64,000 nt of DNA from Owenia fusiformis (Eukaryota; Annelida; Polychaeta; Sabellida; Oweniidae): assembly GCA_903813345.2 (NCBI GenBank), contig CAIIXF020000009.1, positions 32,586,740 to 32,650,739 of the forward strand, written 5' to 3'. The notes under the pieces are model-generated. The model was given only the letters and a program-made list of their open reading frames with translations, had not been told where the DNA came from and ran no database searches. Shown here in pieces: positions 15,001 to 24,724 of the stretch. Each line of letters opens with the position of its first letter. Position 1 is the first letter of the stretch. Made by a program: the position numbers and the translations under genes.

Positions 15001-16363
15001 CAAGGTATAGTAGCAGAGGGAAATCTAGATCATATTCCAGGAGCAGATCTCGATCTAGAAAGCAATCAAAACTTTATCAGTCAAGGTCTAGGTCGTACAG
15101 AAGATCCTACAGTAGAGAAAGACTGTCACACATCAAGAAAAGTCGAAGGCCCTCGAGATACAGTTCCAGATCTTATAGTAGAGAAAGATCATTGTCTTCC
15201 AGCAGGTATCGCTCTAGAGGAAGATCTTCAAGTAATGAAAGACAAAACAGAAAAGGAAGGTATAGATCACTATCATTTGTTAGATCTCCTTATGGTTCAG
15301 GCAGAAATGTATTCAGGGAAAGAAGTAGATCTGATGACAGACCTTCAAGACAAAAGAAAAGAAGCAGAACATTGTCTAACAGATACAGATCAGCATCTTC
15401 CAGTAGTGGACGATCAGGATCAAGAAAGAGATCAAGATCGAGGAGCATATCATCAAGATCGACATCATGTGATAGAGTGGAGATGACTAAGAAGAAGTGG
15501 TCTTGTAGAAAAAGATCAAGGTCAAGCAACAGAGAAGAGTCCAGGCTGTACAGAATGAAAAGGTCAAGGTCTAGAAGTCTGAGTGAAGAAACACACAAAG
15601 AAAGGGGTACACTTCAAGGAAGCACATCAAGCGAAGACAGAGAAATACCTTTCGAGCAATTCATACATTTGCCGAGAAAACTAGATGCTATATCACAGCA
15701 GAGATATGGGAAATGGAACATCTTAAATGTACACAATGATGAACCTGACTCTAGTCCTGACTTTACAACCAGAACAATTAAACCGATAGAGAGACAACTC
15801 ATCCAGATAAATGTACCAGTCATGAATGATGAAAATGAAAAGGCTGACTTATTCAATGATGTTTCATTGAAAGATCCTCCAGAGCCTCAAAGAAAGAATA
15901 TTGGAAATATAACTGGCAAACAAATTATTGACAATGATTATTACACATATTTTGAGAATTCATCAGAATGTGAGAACAGTGTAGACATCTGCGCTTCAGT
16001 AAAACATTCCGACATGGTCACCAAGAGCTCAGATGTCTTGGATAGGGCTGCCAATAGCTCGGATCCATCAACCACAACTTCAGAAGTTGATGCCAAAAGC
16101 TCGGAAGTAAGGAGTATAGAAGTGCTTATCTCAGCACCAAGCAGATGCATGGGAGAAAAAGGTAAGACCCCCAATAGTTTATAACATTTGAAAAATATAA
16201 ATTATGTATCGTTGAATAAATGAACACAAGATGCATTAAAATCATCATGAGAAAGCATTGTTAGAAAAAACAAATCACTTGAATTCTGTTTGAAACCATG
16301 TTAAAAATTTTTTCTATTATAATTTTTCCATCTTTTATTACAGCTATACGAATATATCAGTAA
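50..16363 (+). CDS. Giant repeat-rich nuclear-type protein with three dsRBD-like modules and an RS domain (5' end outside window)
   Basis: Exons read by hand: 50-150, 449-524, 2332-2404, 2648-16161 and 16344-16363 (TAA at 16361). All junctions are GT-AG and the frame is continuous. The first three exons encode a short charged, possibly folded region. The fourth is one uninterrupted coding exon of 13,514 bp, about 4,500 codons. In order it holds a Ser-rich start, Lys/Glu repeats (3640-4330), a Tyr/Met/Pro-rich stretch (about 6040-6440), a short coiled coil (about 6517-6605), a 13-residue repeat array (7380-9480), three dsRBD-like modules (9669-10945), further repeats, and an RS domain (14640-15570). 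A compact conserved-looking tail follows (about 15640-15830, motif FEQFIHLPRKLD). RS plus dsRBD suggests a nuclear RNA-processing or speckle protein. The giant exon, tandem repeats, RS and dsRBD recall vertebrate SON, but I saw no G-patch and the domain order differs, so I do not assign it. The ATG at 2607 lies inside the intron and is probably not used. Confidence 0.82.
150..448. other. Intron of the giant gene, no recognised feature
   Basis: AT-rich sequence between the donor GTGAGT at 151 and the acceptor ending at 448. I see no repeat or ORF worth noting. Confidence 0.6.
950..1940. repeat. Degenerate tandem repeat inside an intron of the giant gene
   Basis: In the intron 525-2331, a unit of roughly 110-150 bp recurs about three to four times in degenerate form. 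Its core words are CCGACTTCC, GTTCGGAAGT and TCCGAATCTG, seen near 1253-1310, 1726-1785 and 1858-1915. AGGTCAAA words are scattered through the block. There is no convincing coding content; the ORFs here look incidental. Confidence 0.6.
1990..2190. repeat. Pyrimidine-rich microsatellite, (TCCTATCC)-like
   Basis: A stretch of irregular TCCTTCC, TATCC and TCTTTC words on the plus strand, strongly strand-asymmetric (pyrimidine only over long runs). It sits about 140 bp upstream of the acceptor of exon 2332-2404. It follows the degenerate repeat block directly. Confidence 0.75.
3640..4330 (+). repeat. In-gene 81-bp repeat encoding Lys/Glu-rich 27-residue units
   Basis: Inside the giant exon a 27-residue unit (consensus around KKKTKIMENIKEEEKNTKDV) is repeated. 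The last three copies are nearly identical, with AAAGATTATGG starting at 4061, 4142 and 4223, an exact 81-bp period. Copies further 5' are more diverged and shorter. The product is highly charged and probably helical or disordered. Near identity at the 3' end suggests recent expansion by unequal exchange. Confidence 0.85.
7380..9480 (+). repeat. In-gene 39-bp minisatellite encoding about 54 copies of a 13-residue repeat
   Basis: The unit, consensus MSNSTPISTVADV, repeats in frame every 39 bp for 2.1 kb. Early copies vary to VKSRNTTISTVAG. Most copies keep a Thr-Pro next to Ser/Thr residues, so each is a possible proline-directed phosphorylation site. The array has no charged block except the Asp, so disorder is likely. 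Because 39 is a multiple of 3, the antisense frames also stay open for hundreds of codons; I treat those as shadows. Confidence 0.9.
9669..10945 (+). other. Three double-stranded-RNA-binding-domain-like modules
   Basis: Three related blocks of about 70 residues at roughly 9669-9887, 10288-10500 and 10743-10945. Each has an N-terminal helix-like segment with LxxxC, then a beta region with E(W)xVxVxAG, then GxGxxxxxxxA(K)xAAxxxL, and ends in the shared signature CNPWS. This matches the dsRBD order alpha-beta-beta-beta-alpha. Modules 2 and 3 keep the basic AK patch at the start of the last helix (NFAKLAAA and RVAKQASA). Module 1 has FLAVQAAA there and may bind RNA poorly. Modules 2 and 3 share similar lead-in sequence (VCxxK, then HH before the domain), so a larger unit was duplicated. 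Confidence 0.75.
11240..11610 (+). repeat. In-gene 105-bp repeat (35 residues)
   Basis: Three to four copies of a unit containing KETxTVTKATSF and HTDIQTPS. The word CATCTTT starts at 11341, 11446 and 11551, an exact 105-bp spacing. It lies in the giant exon just after the third dsRBD-like module. Confidence 0.8.
12400..12895 (+). repeat. In-gene 234-bp duplication (78 residues)
   Basis: Two copies of a segment with the motifs LKTVSDLD, IPLPxYDPCT and LPKDTLMRTPD. GAAGAC occurs at 12461 and 12695, 234 bp apart. The conserved words could be short linear binding motifs, but that is inference. Confidence 0.8.
13760..14065 (+). repeat. In-gene 78-bp repeat (26 residues)
   Basis: Four copies of a unit containing QIEDVCATPGESKSKEIV, spaced 78 bp (about 13767, 13845, 13923 and 14001). 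All stay in frame within the giant exon. Confidence 0.85.
14640..15570 (+). other. RS domain of the giant protein
   Basis: About 310 residues dominated by Arg-Ser dipeptides and SRSRS words, with interspersed Tyr and Lys. RS domains of this length are typical of splicing-related and nuclear-speckle proteins and are substrates of SR kinases. It is followed by a non-RS tail of about 200 residues. Confidence 0.9.
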
Positions 16364-16496
16364 GATTCTTATTGTAATTTTTTGCCTACCATACGATTGT
16401 TGTGTTGATACTGGCTTGGTGTTGGGGAGGAGCTTTGCTTTTACACTACCTCTTATTATCAGACTATTTCTGGCTATTTTGTTTTACATAGACTTC

Positions 16497-16921
16497 ACTG
16501 TTAGCTTCATTCAAGATGGTTGCCGAGATTCTTTCATTTTTCGATAAACCTCAGATTTCAGCTAACTAAGTTTCGCCATGCAAATTAATAAAATATGATT
16601 GTATTCAAACACAAATGAATGTCCAAACACCCGCAATATTAGAGAATTTTAAGAAAACGGCTTCACTTAGAATGACTCTTACTGAAGTTGATGATCTACG
16701 TCATCATAACGTCATCATTAACTTCAGTTAAAGCCATTTTCTTTAAAATTCTCCAATATTGCGGTTGGTTGAGCATCTATATGTGTTTCTTTTACCATCG
16801 TAGCTTCATTGAGTCACATGGCGAAACATTTGGCATCCAGATTCAACTTAGTTAAGCTGAAATCGGGGGTTTATCGAAAACGAAAGAATTTCGGCAACCA
16901 TCTTGAATGAAGCTAACTGTA
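16497..16921. repeat. Fold-back/MITE element of about 425 bp
   Basis: The two halves are near reverse complements. The left arm begins ACTGTTAGCTTCATTCAAG (about 16497) and the right arm ends CTTGAATGAAGCTAACTGT (about 16903-16921). Internal words also pair, for example GCAATATT/AATATTGC. No transposase is present, so it is a non-autonomous palindromic element. Confidence 0.8.
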
Positions 16922-17493
16922 GTTAGAGTCATCCAGCTGTGGAACAGTGGACTTGTGACAAATGATGATATTGTATTACAGGACTAGATATAGAACCAAA
17001 CATCAGTTGAAAGTGAAAACAATGTACTTTAAATATGTGATGTTGTCATTCATTTGTCATTGATGTTTAAACTTCAATCGCCTACAATAGAGATTTCTGT
17101 TCTGCTTAAAACTACCAAAAGAGGTGTATCTGAGTGTAAGCTTATACATTGTGTCTTGCCTTGCTTTGCTGTGATGTGATGTGCTTTCCCTCTTTATTAT
17201 GGGGCTTAAAACTTATTAACTTTCACACAGGCTGCTTGAGGCTCATTCATATTTCTGTGTTGTGTTGTCCCCGCATTGTACTTTATGTCTTAATGTATAT
17301 ATACTGTATAATTTGCCTCTAGTTCTCTAAAAAGTATTAGTATCTATCACTGGAATTATAGATAAATAAAATAACTATGAATAATAGTTTTATTTGAATA
17401 AGAAAATGTTTGAAAACTTCTGAAAAAGTTTTCCAATTAAAAAATTCAAGTACAAACAATTTCAGTTCTCTCTCAGTCTTAATCATAAAGATA

Positions 17494-17652
17494 TACAGTG
17501 AAACATATCAAGTGGAACATCTCAAGAAGTAGAACACTTTTCAGAGTCTCAAGACCACCTTAATGTTAAGTGAACCTCTATAAGTGGAACACCTCCCAAG
17601 TGGAACACTTTAGAGGTACCAAAGATGTTCCACTTAGACAGGTTTTACTGTA
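17494..17652. repeat. Small MITE with TACAGTGAAAC / GTTTTACTGTA ends
   Basis: A roughly 160-bp unit ends in short inverted repeats TACAGTGAAAC and GTTTTACTGTA. The interior has repeated AAGTGGAACA words. A related element lies at 24725-24888. Confidence 0.6.
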
Positions 17653-18269
17653 TTGAAATTCTATAAATTCTCTCGGGTCTTATTACTTCCAGAGCATGTA
17701 TAGTGCTATGTATATGGGCCCTTTTAATACCTTTATCATATTTGTTTGTTTACGATTTGATTATGATCTTGCTTTGAGGAATGGTTCAAATATTTATTTA
17801 ATTGATTGGCGATTTTTTATGATATGTTCTAGTAATAAAGCTGACATTATATACTTGATAGAAAGCTCAGTTGAAATATCACACTCTCTCAAATAAAATA
17901 TTATCACAATGTCCCGTATAAATGACATTGAATAGCATTAATCAATGTAACAATAACATGGTTGTTGTTTGAATGAGAGCTTTCCTGATCCTAGCATGTT
18001 TTGATTAAATGAATCTTTGTGAAATATTTTCTGAGGGTAAATATAGAATATGTGGGTGTGTATTTAGCCTCTGTTACCCCCTCCCCCTCTTCTTGACTAA
18101 AAACCTTCTCACACACTTGTTGTAGTGGGGGAGGGGTCGTCACAAGGGTTTGGAGCTAGACTAGTATTGTATTGTATTCTTTATTTACCTCTTATATAAG
18201 AGAGTTACAATTGTACATTAATTGGAAGTAATACATAAATAAGAAAATAGATAAATTATTTGCTCATGT

Positions 18270-21200
18270 TTATGAAATGATCGAAGTTGCGAGCGTTGCT
18301 TGTCTCTTGATATACATTGAATGAATTATTAAGACAGCTTGCAATGCAAGATCGTCGTTTGTACAATTTAAGATCAGATTGATGCGATCTTTAACACTAC
18401 TTGTATCGTTATATTTATAGATTTCGTAAAGTGCTAACCTTTCTTCAACATACAACTCGCAATGGCAGAGAAAATGTTCGATTGATTCAATTTCATTTAA
18501 GTTGCAGACATTGCACAATCGACCATTTTCTTTTGAGATATCCCACTTTTTGTGACCGTTTAGACCTAATTGACCAGTCATTAACTTCACAACAGTTGTA
18601 AATTGTTTTTTCAATCGTGGCATCCTTTGACACAAAACATACCAGCTATTTGGAATTAGACATGAGTGACCATTGATAAAATAAGATAAACCTTCGTATA
18701 ACATGCATCTTATTCGAAACATTGATTCTTGTAGGTCTCGAATTCGACATTTTACTAGACGTTTCCAGCTACTTTTGGAGATCATTTGTCCATCTAACAT
18801 TAGTTTTACAATTTCCGAAAGATCGTATTTCCTGGCCGTGCACCACATATGTGCGATGGGGGATGACATTTTAATTCCTTTAAAGTCAAATTCCATAAGT
18901 GTCATTCGTAAAATCAACAGTCTTTTGTATATGTTGTTGCAAGGCAAACTCAGTAACATCCATATGAACATTAGTTTTGCTGTATCGATCTGGTATTCTA
19001 TACCTTCCCATCCAAGTGGCTCGTAGGCTACAGGGCATTCCGCCCATTCGGGAAAGGATTGTATTTTCCTGCCAATTTTTCGCTGCGCCGTTTCGAGTTT
19101 ATTGATATCTTTTGATGAATAAGGGATAACGCTAGCACCATACGTCATTGATGGGGTGGCGAAAGTGTTATAAAGCTTCGACAGGGTTAAAGGTCGCATA
19201 CCACCGACTCCCGATCCGAGGCCTAGTAGTGAATAATACTTTCTACAGCCCTTAGAAAGACTGTCTTCAATGTATTCGGTAATGTTACCAGAGACCGATA
19301 GCGGAATTCCAACATGTATTGTAGTGTTTACTGTCTCAATAGGAGTGCCATTTATTTTCACAATATTCTGGGTGGGTTGACAGTTTGCAGCTCTACTTTT
19401 CTTTCCGAACTTAAGAGTCTTGCATTTTCCTTTGTGAATGTCGTATCGCCATTTTACACTGTGGTCATAGACTGCGTTAAGTAGAATGTTCATGTTATCG
19501 AGTTCAGTGGAAATTAAAACCATGTCATCGGCGTAAGTAGGGCAAGTGACATCAATGTCGCCGATCGATGCGCCGAGTTTCATCCTTTGAAGATCACGTA
19601 TTATGTCAGCGTTAAAGATTTGGTACAATATCATACTATATACCCCGCCTTGATGAACGCCACGTTTTACGTCAAATGTCTGTGATAAAATATTGCCAAT
19701 TCGAACTACGCACTGATACGTTTTGTAGGAGTTGTACAAAATGCGCCATAATTTTGCGTTAACGCCGAGTATATACAGTTTGTAGAAGAGTCCTTCAATA
19801 AAAACGCCATCGAAGGCTTTACGTACGTCTAACGTCGTTACGTAAACGTCACGTCCTTTTTCAACGTTGTGTGAAATGGCTTCCTGAACAAGCAATGACG
19901 TATGGATCGATGAACATGATTTTAACGATGCACCTTGAAGTTGCGGTATACGTTCAAGAAGAAACGTCTTGCTTCTATTCAGCATGACGTTATCAAACAT
20001 TTTCCTCAGTGACGTCATTAACGTTATGCCCCGATGGTCGTCCTTTTCTAACGGGTCCCGTTTTCCTCCTTTCAAAAGTGGAATTAGTATCCCGATTCGA
20101 AAGTTTTTAGGCGTATATTCATTGTTTATGACGTTCTGAAAAATCAATTTGATGATCTCTAACAATTTAGAGCCTCCATGCCGTATATGCTCCGCGGAAA
20201 CATTATCCATTCCGGAGGCCTTTTTTAGGTTAAGCTGCTTGCTTGCGATTTCTATTTCCTCAAGTGTTATCGGATTGTCCATGAATATATTGCTATTATC
20301 GTGCGATTGTATTTCCATGAGACGTATCTGTTCATTAACGTGCATATAGAAGGCGTTGTCGTATTCATCGGATTGTGATGGAGTTGCTAATTGCTGGAAA
20401 TAATTTTTCCATTCGTTACATATATCGTCAATATCAGATAATACTTTCCCACTATTGTCCTTAATAAGAGATGTTTTCGAAGTAGCAGACTTCCTGCTTC
20501 TATTAAGTAGAACCCAGAACATATTTTGGCCCAAATCCTCAGTCTCGTATAGTTTATTTAATTCAGCTGTTTCGAATTCATATCTGGCGTACTTGTATGC
20601 TTTTTGAAAATTCCTTTTAGCGGCTTTATACCGTTCCCTAATGGGGTCAGATGAGTCCCTAGGGCGGCCTGCGCGTGTCCACTCCCGCCAAGCAGCATTG
20701 CGTTCCTTAACAAGTCTTCCCAGAGAATCGTTCCAGAACGGTTTTATGTGTTTTGAGAATTTCCTTTTCGGAATATGCGAGTCTGATATATTCACCATAC
20801 TGGAAGTAAGTGTATCGATCATACAATCAATTTCATCATTAGTTAATTGTTTAATTCTCATATCAGGGATCATCTCATTGATAGTCTGGGTGAGCGTATG
20901 TGTATAGCCAGCCTTAATCTGATCCGGTGACACTTTATTCCATGCATATTTGATACAATCAGCATTGATAACAGAGATATGTTTGAGACCTTTAATATTG
21001 ATGGTAATACTTAAATGGAGATGATCACTCGAATTAGATGCATGCTCTGGTATAACTTTACAGATTAACACATTATCAATCTCATCAATTGAGAGAATAC
21101 AGTGGTCTATGTAGGACCTGTTACCAAAATTATCTTCAAACGTGAAACATGGGCCAGATCCACTAACAATATCGACGGCAGTAAGGGATATTTCTTTACA

Positions 21201-21803
21201 CAATTCAAAAAGTTTACGGCCATTGTTAGTATGATGTCCCATACTTCTGTTACTGCCAAACAACCTACCAAAATTAGCATTCATATCGCCAACCATCATG
21301 ATTTTACCATTTTGCTCAACCTGCGTTATGAAGGTGCATAACTCGTTTAGAACATCATCGTATGTGTCAAATGAGCATTGCTGCTGAGGCAGGTAAACCG
21401 AGAATATGTACAAAGGTGTGTCAGCTTTGATTTTGATACATACGATTCTGTCAGTGTACATTTTAGACATGGGTATTACACAATGAGCAAGTGATTTTCT
21501 ATAAAAAATACCTACACCGCCATGCCCTGTTAAAGTACCACAATTAGAGTTACAAAGCATTCTACTACTTCTACCAATACACTCGAAATCAGACGATACA
21601 TTGCACAATTTATTTAGATTGCATTCGTAGAGCTTGTGTTCTGATACGGCCACAATATCGTGCTCGTTCATGATATACCTAAGGTGCTCAATTGAAGTGT
21701 TGAGGCCTCTAAGATTCCAACAGGCAACTTTTAAATCGTTAACCACAGTCATAACTACACACTGGAATAAAAAAGCAAAGCAGTACACTTTGGTATGAAA
21801 CAT
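18270..21803 (-). CDS. LINE ORF2: endonuclease and reverse transcriptase
   Basis: 1,177 codons from the ATG at 21803; an internal Met at codon 18 is an equally good start. The N-terminal apurinic-like endonuclease domain shows CWNLRGL (about residue 30), SEHKL, GDMNA (172), YIDHC and SSDH (about 260), so its catalytic Asn, Glu, Asp and His are present. The reverse transcriptase has LKKASGMDN, the DVRKAFDG block, HQGGVYS and the catalytic YADD at about residue 757. The C-terminus has a Cys/His knuckle (CNVCN followed by HFLCHC, about residue 1100). The enzyme nicks target DNA and copies the element RNA by target-primed reverse transcription. The usual QG(D/N)P motif reads QGGVYS here, a small departure. 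Confidence 0.93.
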   Translation of the reverse strand: MFHTKVYCFAFLFQCVVMTVVNDLKVACWNLRGLNTSIEHLRYIMNEHDIVAVSEHKLYECNLNKLCNVSSDFECIGRSSRMLCNSNCGTLTGHGGVGIFYRKSLAHCVIPMSKMYTDRIVCIKIKADTPLYIFSVYLPQQQCSFDTYDDVLNELCTFITQVEQNGKIMMVGDMNANFGRLFGSNRSMGHHTNNGRKLFELCKEISLTAVDIVSGSGPCFTFEDNFGNRSYIDHCILSIDEIDNVLICKVIPEHASNSSDHLHLSITINIKGLKHISVINADCIKYAWNKVSPDQIKAGYTHTLTQTINEMIPDMRIKQLTNDEIDCMIDTLTSSMVNISDSHIPKRKFSKHIKPFWNDSLGRLVKERNAAWREWTRAGRPRDSSDPIRERYKAAKRNFQKAYKYARYEFETAELNKLYETEDLGQNMFWVLLNRSRKSATSKTSLIKDNSGKVLSDIDDICNEWKNYFQQLATPSQSDEYDNAFYMHVNEQIRLMEIQSHDNSNIFMDNPITLEEIEIASKQLNLKKASGMDNVSAEHIRHGGSKLLEIIKLIFQNVINNEYTPKNFRIGILIPLLKGGKRDPLEKDDHRGITLMTSLRKMFDNVMLNRSKTFLLERIPQLQGASLKSCSSIHTSLLVQEAISHNVEKGRDVYVTTLDVRKAFDGVFIEGLFYKLYILGVNAKLWRILYNSYKTYQCVVRIGNILSQTFDVKRGVHQGGVYSMILYQIFNADIIRDLQRMKLGASIGDIDVTCPTYADDMVLISTELDNMNILLNAVYDHSVKWRYDIHKGKCKTLKFGKKSRAANCQPTQNIVKINGTPIETVNTTIHVGIPLSVSGNITEYIEDSLSKGCRKYYSLLGLGSGVGGMRPLTLSKLYNTFATPSMTYGASVIPYSSKDINKLETAQRKIGRKIQSFPEWAECPVAYEPLGWEGIEYQIDTAKLMFIWMLLSLPCNNIYKRLLILRMTLMEFDFKGIKMSSPIAHMWCTARKYDLSEIVKLMLDGQMISKSSWKRLVKCRIRDLQESMFRIRCMLYEGLSYFINGHSCLIPNSWYVLCQRMPRLKKQFTTVVKLMTGQLGLNGHKKWDISKENGRLCNVCNLNEIESIEHFLCHCELYVEERLALYEIYKYNDTSSVKDRINLILNCTNDDLALQAVLIIHSMYIKRQATLATSIIS

Positions 21804-21833
21804 TTTGACTTTATCAGAATGATGAGTTCGATA

Positions 21834-23423
21834 TTAATCCCAAACAGAACCACGATTGTCATACCAGTCGTAATTTTCATTTGATTCATTCTTATATTCA
21901 AAGCGTGGGTCTCTTGTATGGTCATATTCATACACATCTCTTTGGTAACTCTGATTAGAACGCGTCCGATTAGCATACATACTGTCCTCATCGTGGTCTA
22001 ACTGAGGAGGGCGTGGCTCGCGACGGTCTTCAGTTTGACGCTTATATCGTAGTCGAGGTGGTGGAGCAGGTCGCCTGTCCACATAAGGGCGTGGTTTCCA
22101 TTCTCTGCATGTAACTGGACTGGGCCATGTCTCGTCATCCATAGCTTTAGACACCATTGATATCGGAACCGTGATTTTACAACCAACTCTGTAGCTGGTG
22201 ACTTTATTATGCACTACATATATCTGCGAGATTTTGATCAACTTGCTATTTGCATATTCTTTAACCACTTTTATAGTGTCGGTGTCTGACTCCGAATCCT
22301 CTTGACATATGTTTTCTAAGTATAGGGTTTTTGATTTCTCGAAAGCGACACCTTTAAGTCGTGGAGTTAACGATTTCACATGTTTACCACCACTGTATTC
22401 ATCGCTAGACTGGTTAAAAGGAACCATCTTAACCGGCGCCTTTTTCTTACTGGCGACCACGTTCCAACCCGTGTTTTCCTGTGGCTTAGCAGGCTCTGAC
22501 ATTCTACGAGTGATAGTGGGTACGTTTGTCTTAGTTGACAGTTGCGGGAATTCCTTATCCTTGTCTTGAAGATAGGCTGGATAGAATTCCTTTTGCACAT
22601 CATTCGATTTTACAGCTGATTTTTGTTTATCATCGGACTGTTTACATTGATCAGCTGATTTTGCTTGATTGCATGTTGTTTCAATCATGTCAAGGTCAGA
22701 GTTATTAATCAGTTTATTATTAGACGGCGTATTTTCCTTGGATATCAAAGTTGTTGATTGCGTTGTTTGCCTTATATTGCTAATCGAATTGTTTTTCGTG
22801 ACCTGACCTATTTCCCCTTTGGTACGGTTGACCCTAAATATTAAACTCTGTACAATATCCTCTAACAACGAAATGTCTTTCTTTAGCTTCGAAATTTCAC
22901 TATCGTGTTTCTTCTTAAAATCGGCCAAGTCTTTCTCGCAATCGCTTTGCTTAGCTGACATCTCTCGTAATTGACGTTTCAATTCGATGATTGCATTTGC
23001 GGATGTTACCACATCTTGATTTTGCACATTTGAAGCCACTTTGAGATCAGGTATGAAACTCGTTGTGCCCAATACAGATTTCGGATAACCGTCTCTTATT
23101 CCATAGACATAAACATGAAGATCGTAAATATCCCCGCATATATTTCGGAGTTTAGTATCCTTATCCTTACGACGTATTAGTTTCAGACTACGTGGAATTT
23201 GATCCTTATTCCTTTGTGCAATAGGTCCAAATTGTGAATCACATTTTTCAGTAAGAACGGTAACACTTACATCAAAGAATCTTTGTCGTATAACGTCCAA
23301 TTCCGCTTCTCTAAAGTCTTCGCACAACTCAGAGACGATGGATTCCTTGCTTTGGTCCTCGCATTTAGCTAGAATCCGTTCGAGAGCGTCCGAATCAACG
23401 TCAATATCGCCTAAATTATCCAT
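21834..23423 (-). CDS. LINE ORF1: coiled-coil nucleic-acid-binding protein
   Basis: 529 codons from the ATG at 23423 to a TAA at 21836-21834. The N-terminal third is acidic and helical. A coiled coil follows at about residues 165-215 with Leu/Lys heptads. A polar linker leads to an RRM-like segment near residues 360-440 (motif KTLYLENI, ending near WPSPV) and a basic Arg/Asp-rich tail. ORF1 proteins of this type package the element RNA. No CCHC knuckle is visible. ORF2 begins 30 bases downstream in the same frame, so one stop codon separates the two. Confidence 0.85.
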   Translation of the reverse strand: MDNLGDIDVDSDALERILAKCEDQSKESIVSELCEDFREAELDVIRQRFFDVSVTVLTEKCDSQFGPIAQRNKDQIPRSLKLIRRKDKDTKLRNICGDIYDLHVYVYGIRDGYPKSVLGTTSFIPDLKVASNVQNQDVVTSANAIIELKRQLREMSAKQSDCEKDLADFKKKHDSEISKLKKDISLLEDIVQSLIFRVNRTKGEIGQVTKNNSISNIRQTTQSTTLISKENTPSNNKLINNSDLDMIETTCNQAKSADQCKQSDDKQKSAVKSNDVQKEFYPAYLQDKDKEFPQLSTKTNVPTITRRMSEPAKPQENTGWNVVASKKKAPVKMVPFNQSSDEYSGGKHVKSLTPRLKGVAFEKSKTLYLENICQEDSESDTDTIKVVKEYANSKLIKISQIYVVHNKVTSYRVGCKITVPISMVSKAMDDETWPSPVTCREWKPRPYVDRRPAPPPRLRYKRQTEDRREPRPPQLDHDEDSMYANRTRSNQSYQRDVYEYDHTRDPRFEYKNESNENYDWYDNRGSVWD

Positions 23424-23525
23424 TGAAGTTGGAAATTGTAGAAAACACGTCTACCATGTTTGAAACCGGAAGTATTATATTGTATACTCTTTTCAAGTTA
23501 GGCATTTCTCTCTCATTACGCTAAA

Positions 23526-23960
23526 CTCCAACACTAGTGTGTATTCTTTAAGATAAGTAATAAAATAAAATTTCAAAAAAATGTTTAATATGTCTATTAC
23601 ACTTGTTGATGTTTTTGAATTTTCTTTTTCAAAAAATCAAGATTAATGAAATACATGTATATAATATGATTCCAGGTCAAGGTCACATTGGACATGCAGG
23701 GGCTGAACAGCTGTATCATAGTCAAATATAGTATTACAGGGATGTTGCAATCAGCTTTAATGGTGTCTCAGCTTCTAAAGGTGTCAAAGCCACAATGCAG
23801 TGATATCACAGTCTGTACACTACTTAAAATATCAATATATCTGCTGAATATGCAATATATCTGCTGAGTATGTAATAATTGATCTATGCAGATTTTAAAA
23901 GAACACAACATTTGAGAATATTTTGGAAACACTATTCGGCAAAATCATGTGAAAAAATTC
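23526..23960. other. Intergenic, no recognised feature
   Basis: AT-rich sequence right of the LINE 5' end. I see no ORF, RNA gene or clear repeat. Confidence 0.5.
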
Positions 23961-23966
23961 TGCTGC

Positions 23967-24176
23967 ATGAAAATAATTGACTGCAGCATAAGATTTGACT
24001 GCAGCATAAGAATAATTGACTGCAGCATAAGAATAATTGACTGCAGCATAAGAATAATTGACTGCAGCATAAGAATAATTGACCGCAGCATGACATTTGA
24101 TTTCAGCATAAGAATGATTGACTGCAGCATAAAATTTTACTTCAGCATAAGAAGAAGAATTGACTGCAGCATAACA
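23967..24176. repeat. Minisatellite with CTGCAGCATAAGA units
   Basis: About ten imperfect copies of an 18-24-bp unit, ATTGACTGCAGCATAAGA with variable A/T spacers. The central copies are nearly perfect. It keeps frames open on both strands and produces spurious repetitive ORFs. Confidence 0.9.
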
Positions 24177-24724
24177 TTTGAAGGCATCAAATGTATATTG
24201 CATATCTTGAATCTCAATAAGAATAATATAGAACAAATCTGCAATATCTATGGAAACGAGTTACTTTTTCAGGTTCATTAAAGGGTCAGGTTTCAAAACT
24301 GAAAATGTATGAATAAAATGGTACTAAGAAATTATGTAGATGACCACTGACTGTATTGGTGTGTACTTAAAAAAGATGTTATTTTTGTAGAAATGAAATT
24401 GTCATCAATTTATGCATGCCGTTAACATGTTTGAATTTGATTTTTGAATTTTTTTTACAAATTAAGGCTTTAATGCCTCATTAGCATTTTGGAATAGCTA
24501 ATTTTTGGTTTATTTAATCAATGAAGGCATGTATGATGAAAAAATGATGGCTGTTCCGTACCATTATATTTATCGCACCCTTAGGTGCTATATTGTTATC
24601 AGATTGCCTTGTGGGCAGTTAGTCAGTTGGTCGGGTGGGAGTCCTGATAAATCTTGTCTACAGGTTTCCAGTTTTGGTTGAAGGCTAATCTGATAATATT
24701 GGAGTTGATGAAAACATATATTTG

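Larger units (their letters stand above)
16364..18164. other. 3' flank/UTR of the giant gene and intergenic DNA
   Basis: After the stop at 16361-16363 the sequence is AT-rich with several AATAAA words, for example near 17365. These are candidate poly(A) signals, but I cannot choose one. The stretch contains the fold-back element at 16497 and the MITE at 17494. No other gene is visible before the LINE. Confidence 0.5.
18165..23525 (-). mobile_element. Apparently full-length non-LTR retrotransposon (LINE)
   Basis: On the minus strand a roughly 5.36-kb unit holds a short 5' leader (about 23424-23525), ORF1, a 30-base gap and ORF2. The 3' UTR is short and ends in AATAAAG plus ATACA-type repeats (about 18165-18185 read in reverse). 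Both ORFs are free of stops and frameshifts, which indicates a young copy. Protein order and the (ATACA)n tail suggest the CR1/Jockey superfamily broadly; I cannot name the clade. Target-site duplication is unclear: ACTAG words flank both ends but are short. Confidence 0.88.

Noticed and set aside
13753..15486. Plus-strand alternative-frame ORFs (117 and 258 codons) and long minus-strand frames inside the giant exon
   Set aside because: Overlap a clearly coding frame with repeats and the RS domain; composition is explained by the shifted RS and 78-bp repeat codons.
23895..24236. Repetitive ORFs over the CTGCAGCATAAGA minisatellite
   Set aside because: Open in several frames on both strands because of the repeat; no domain.
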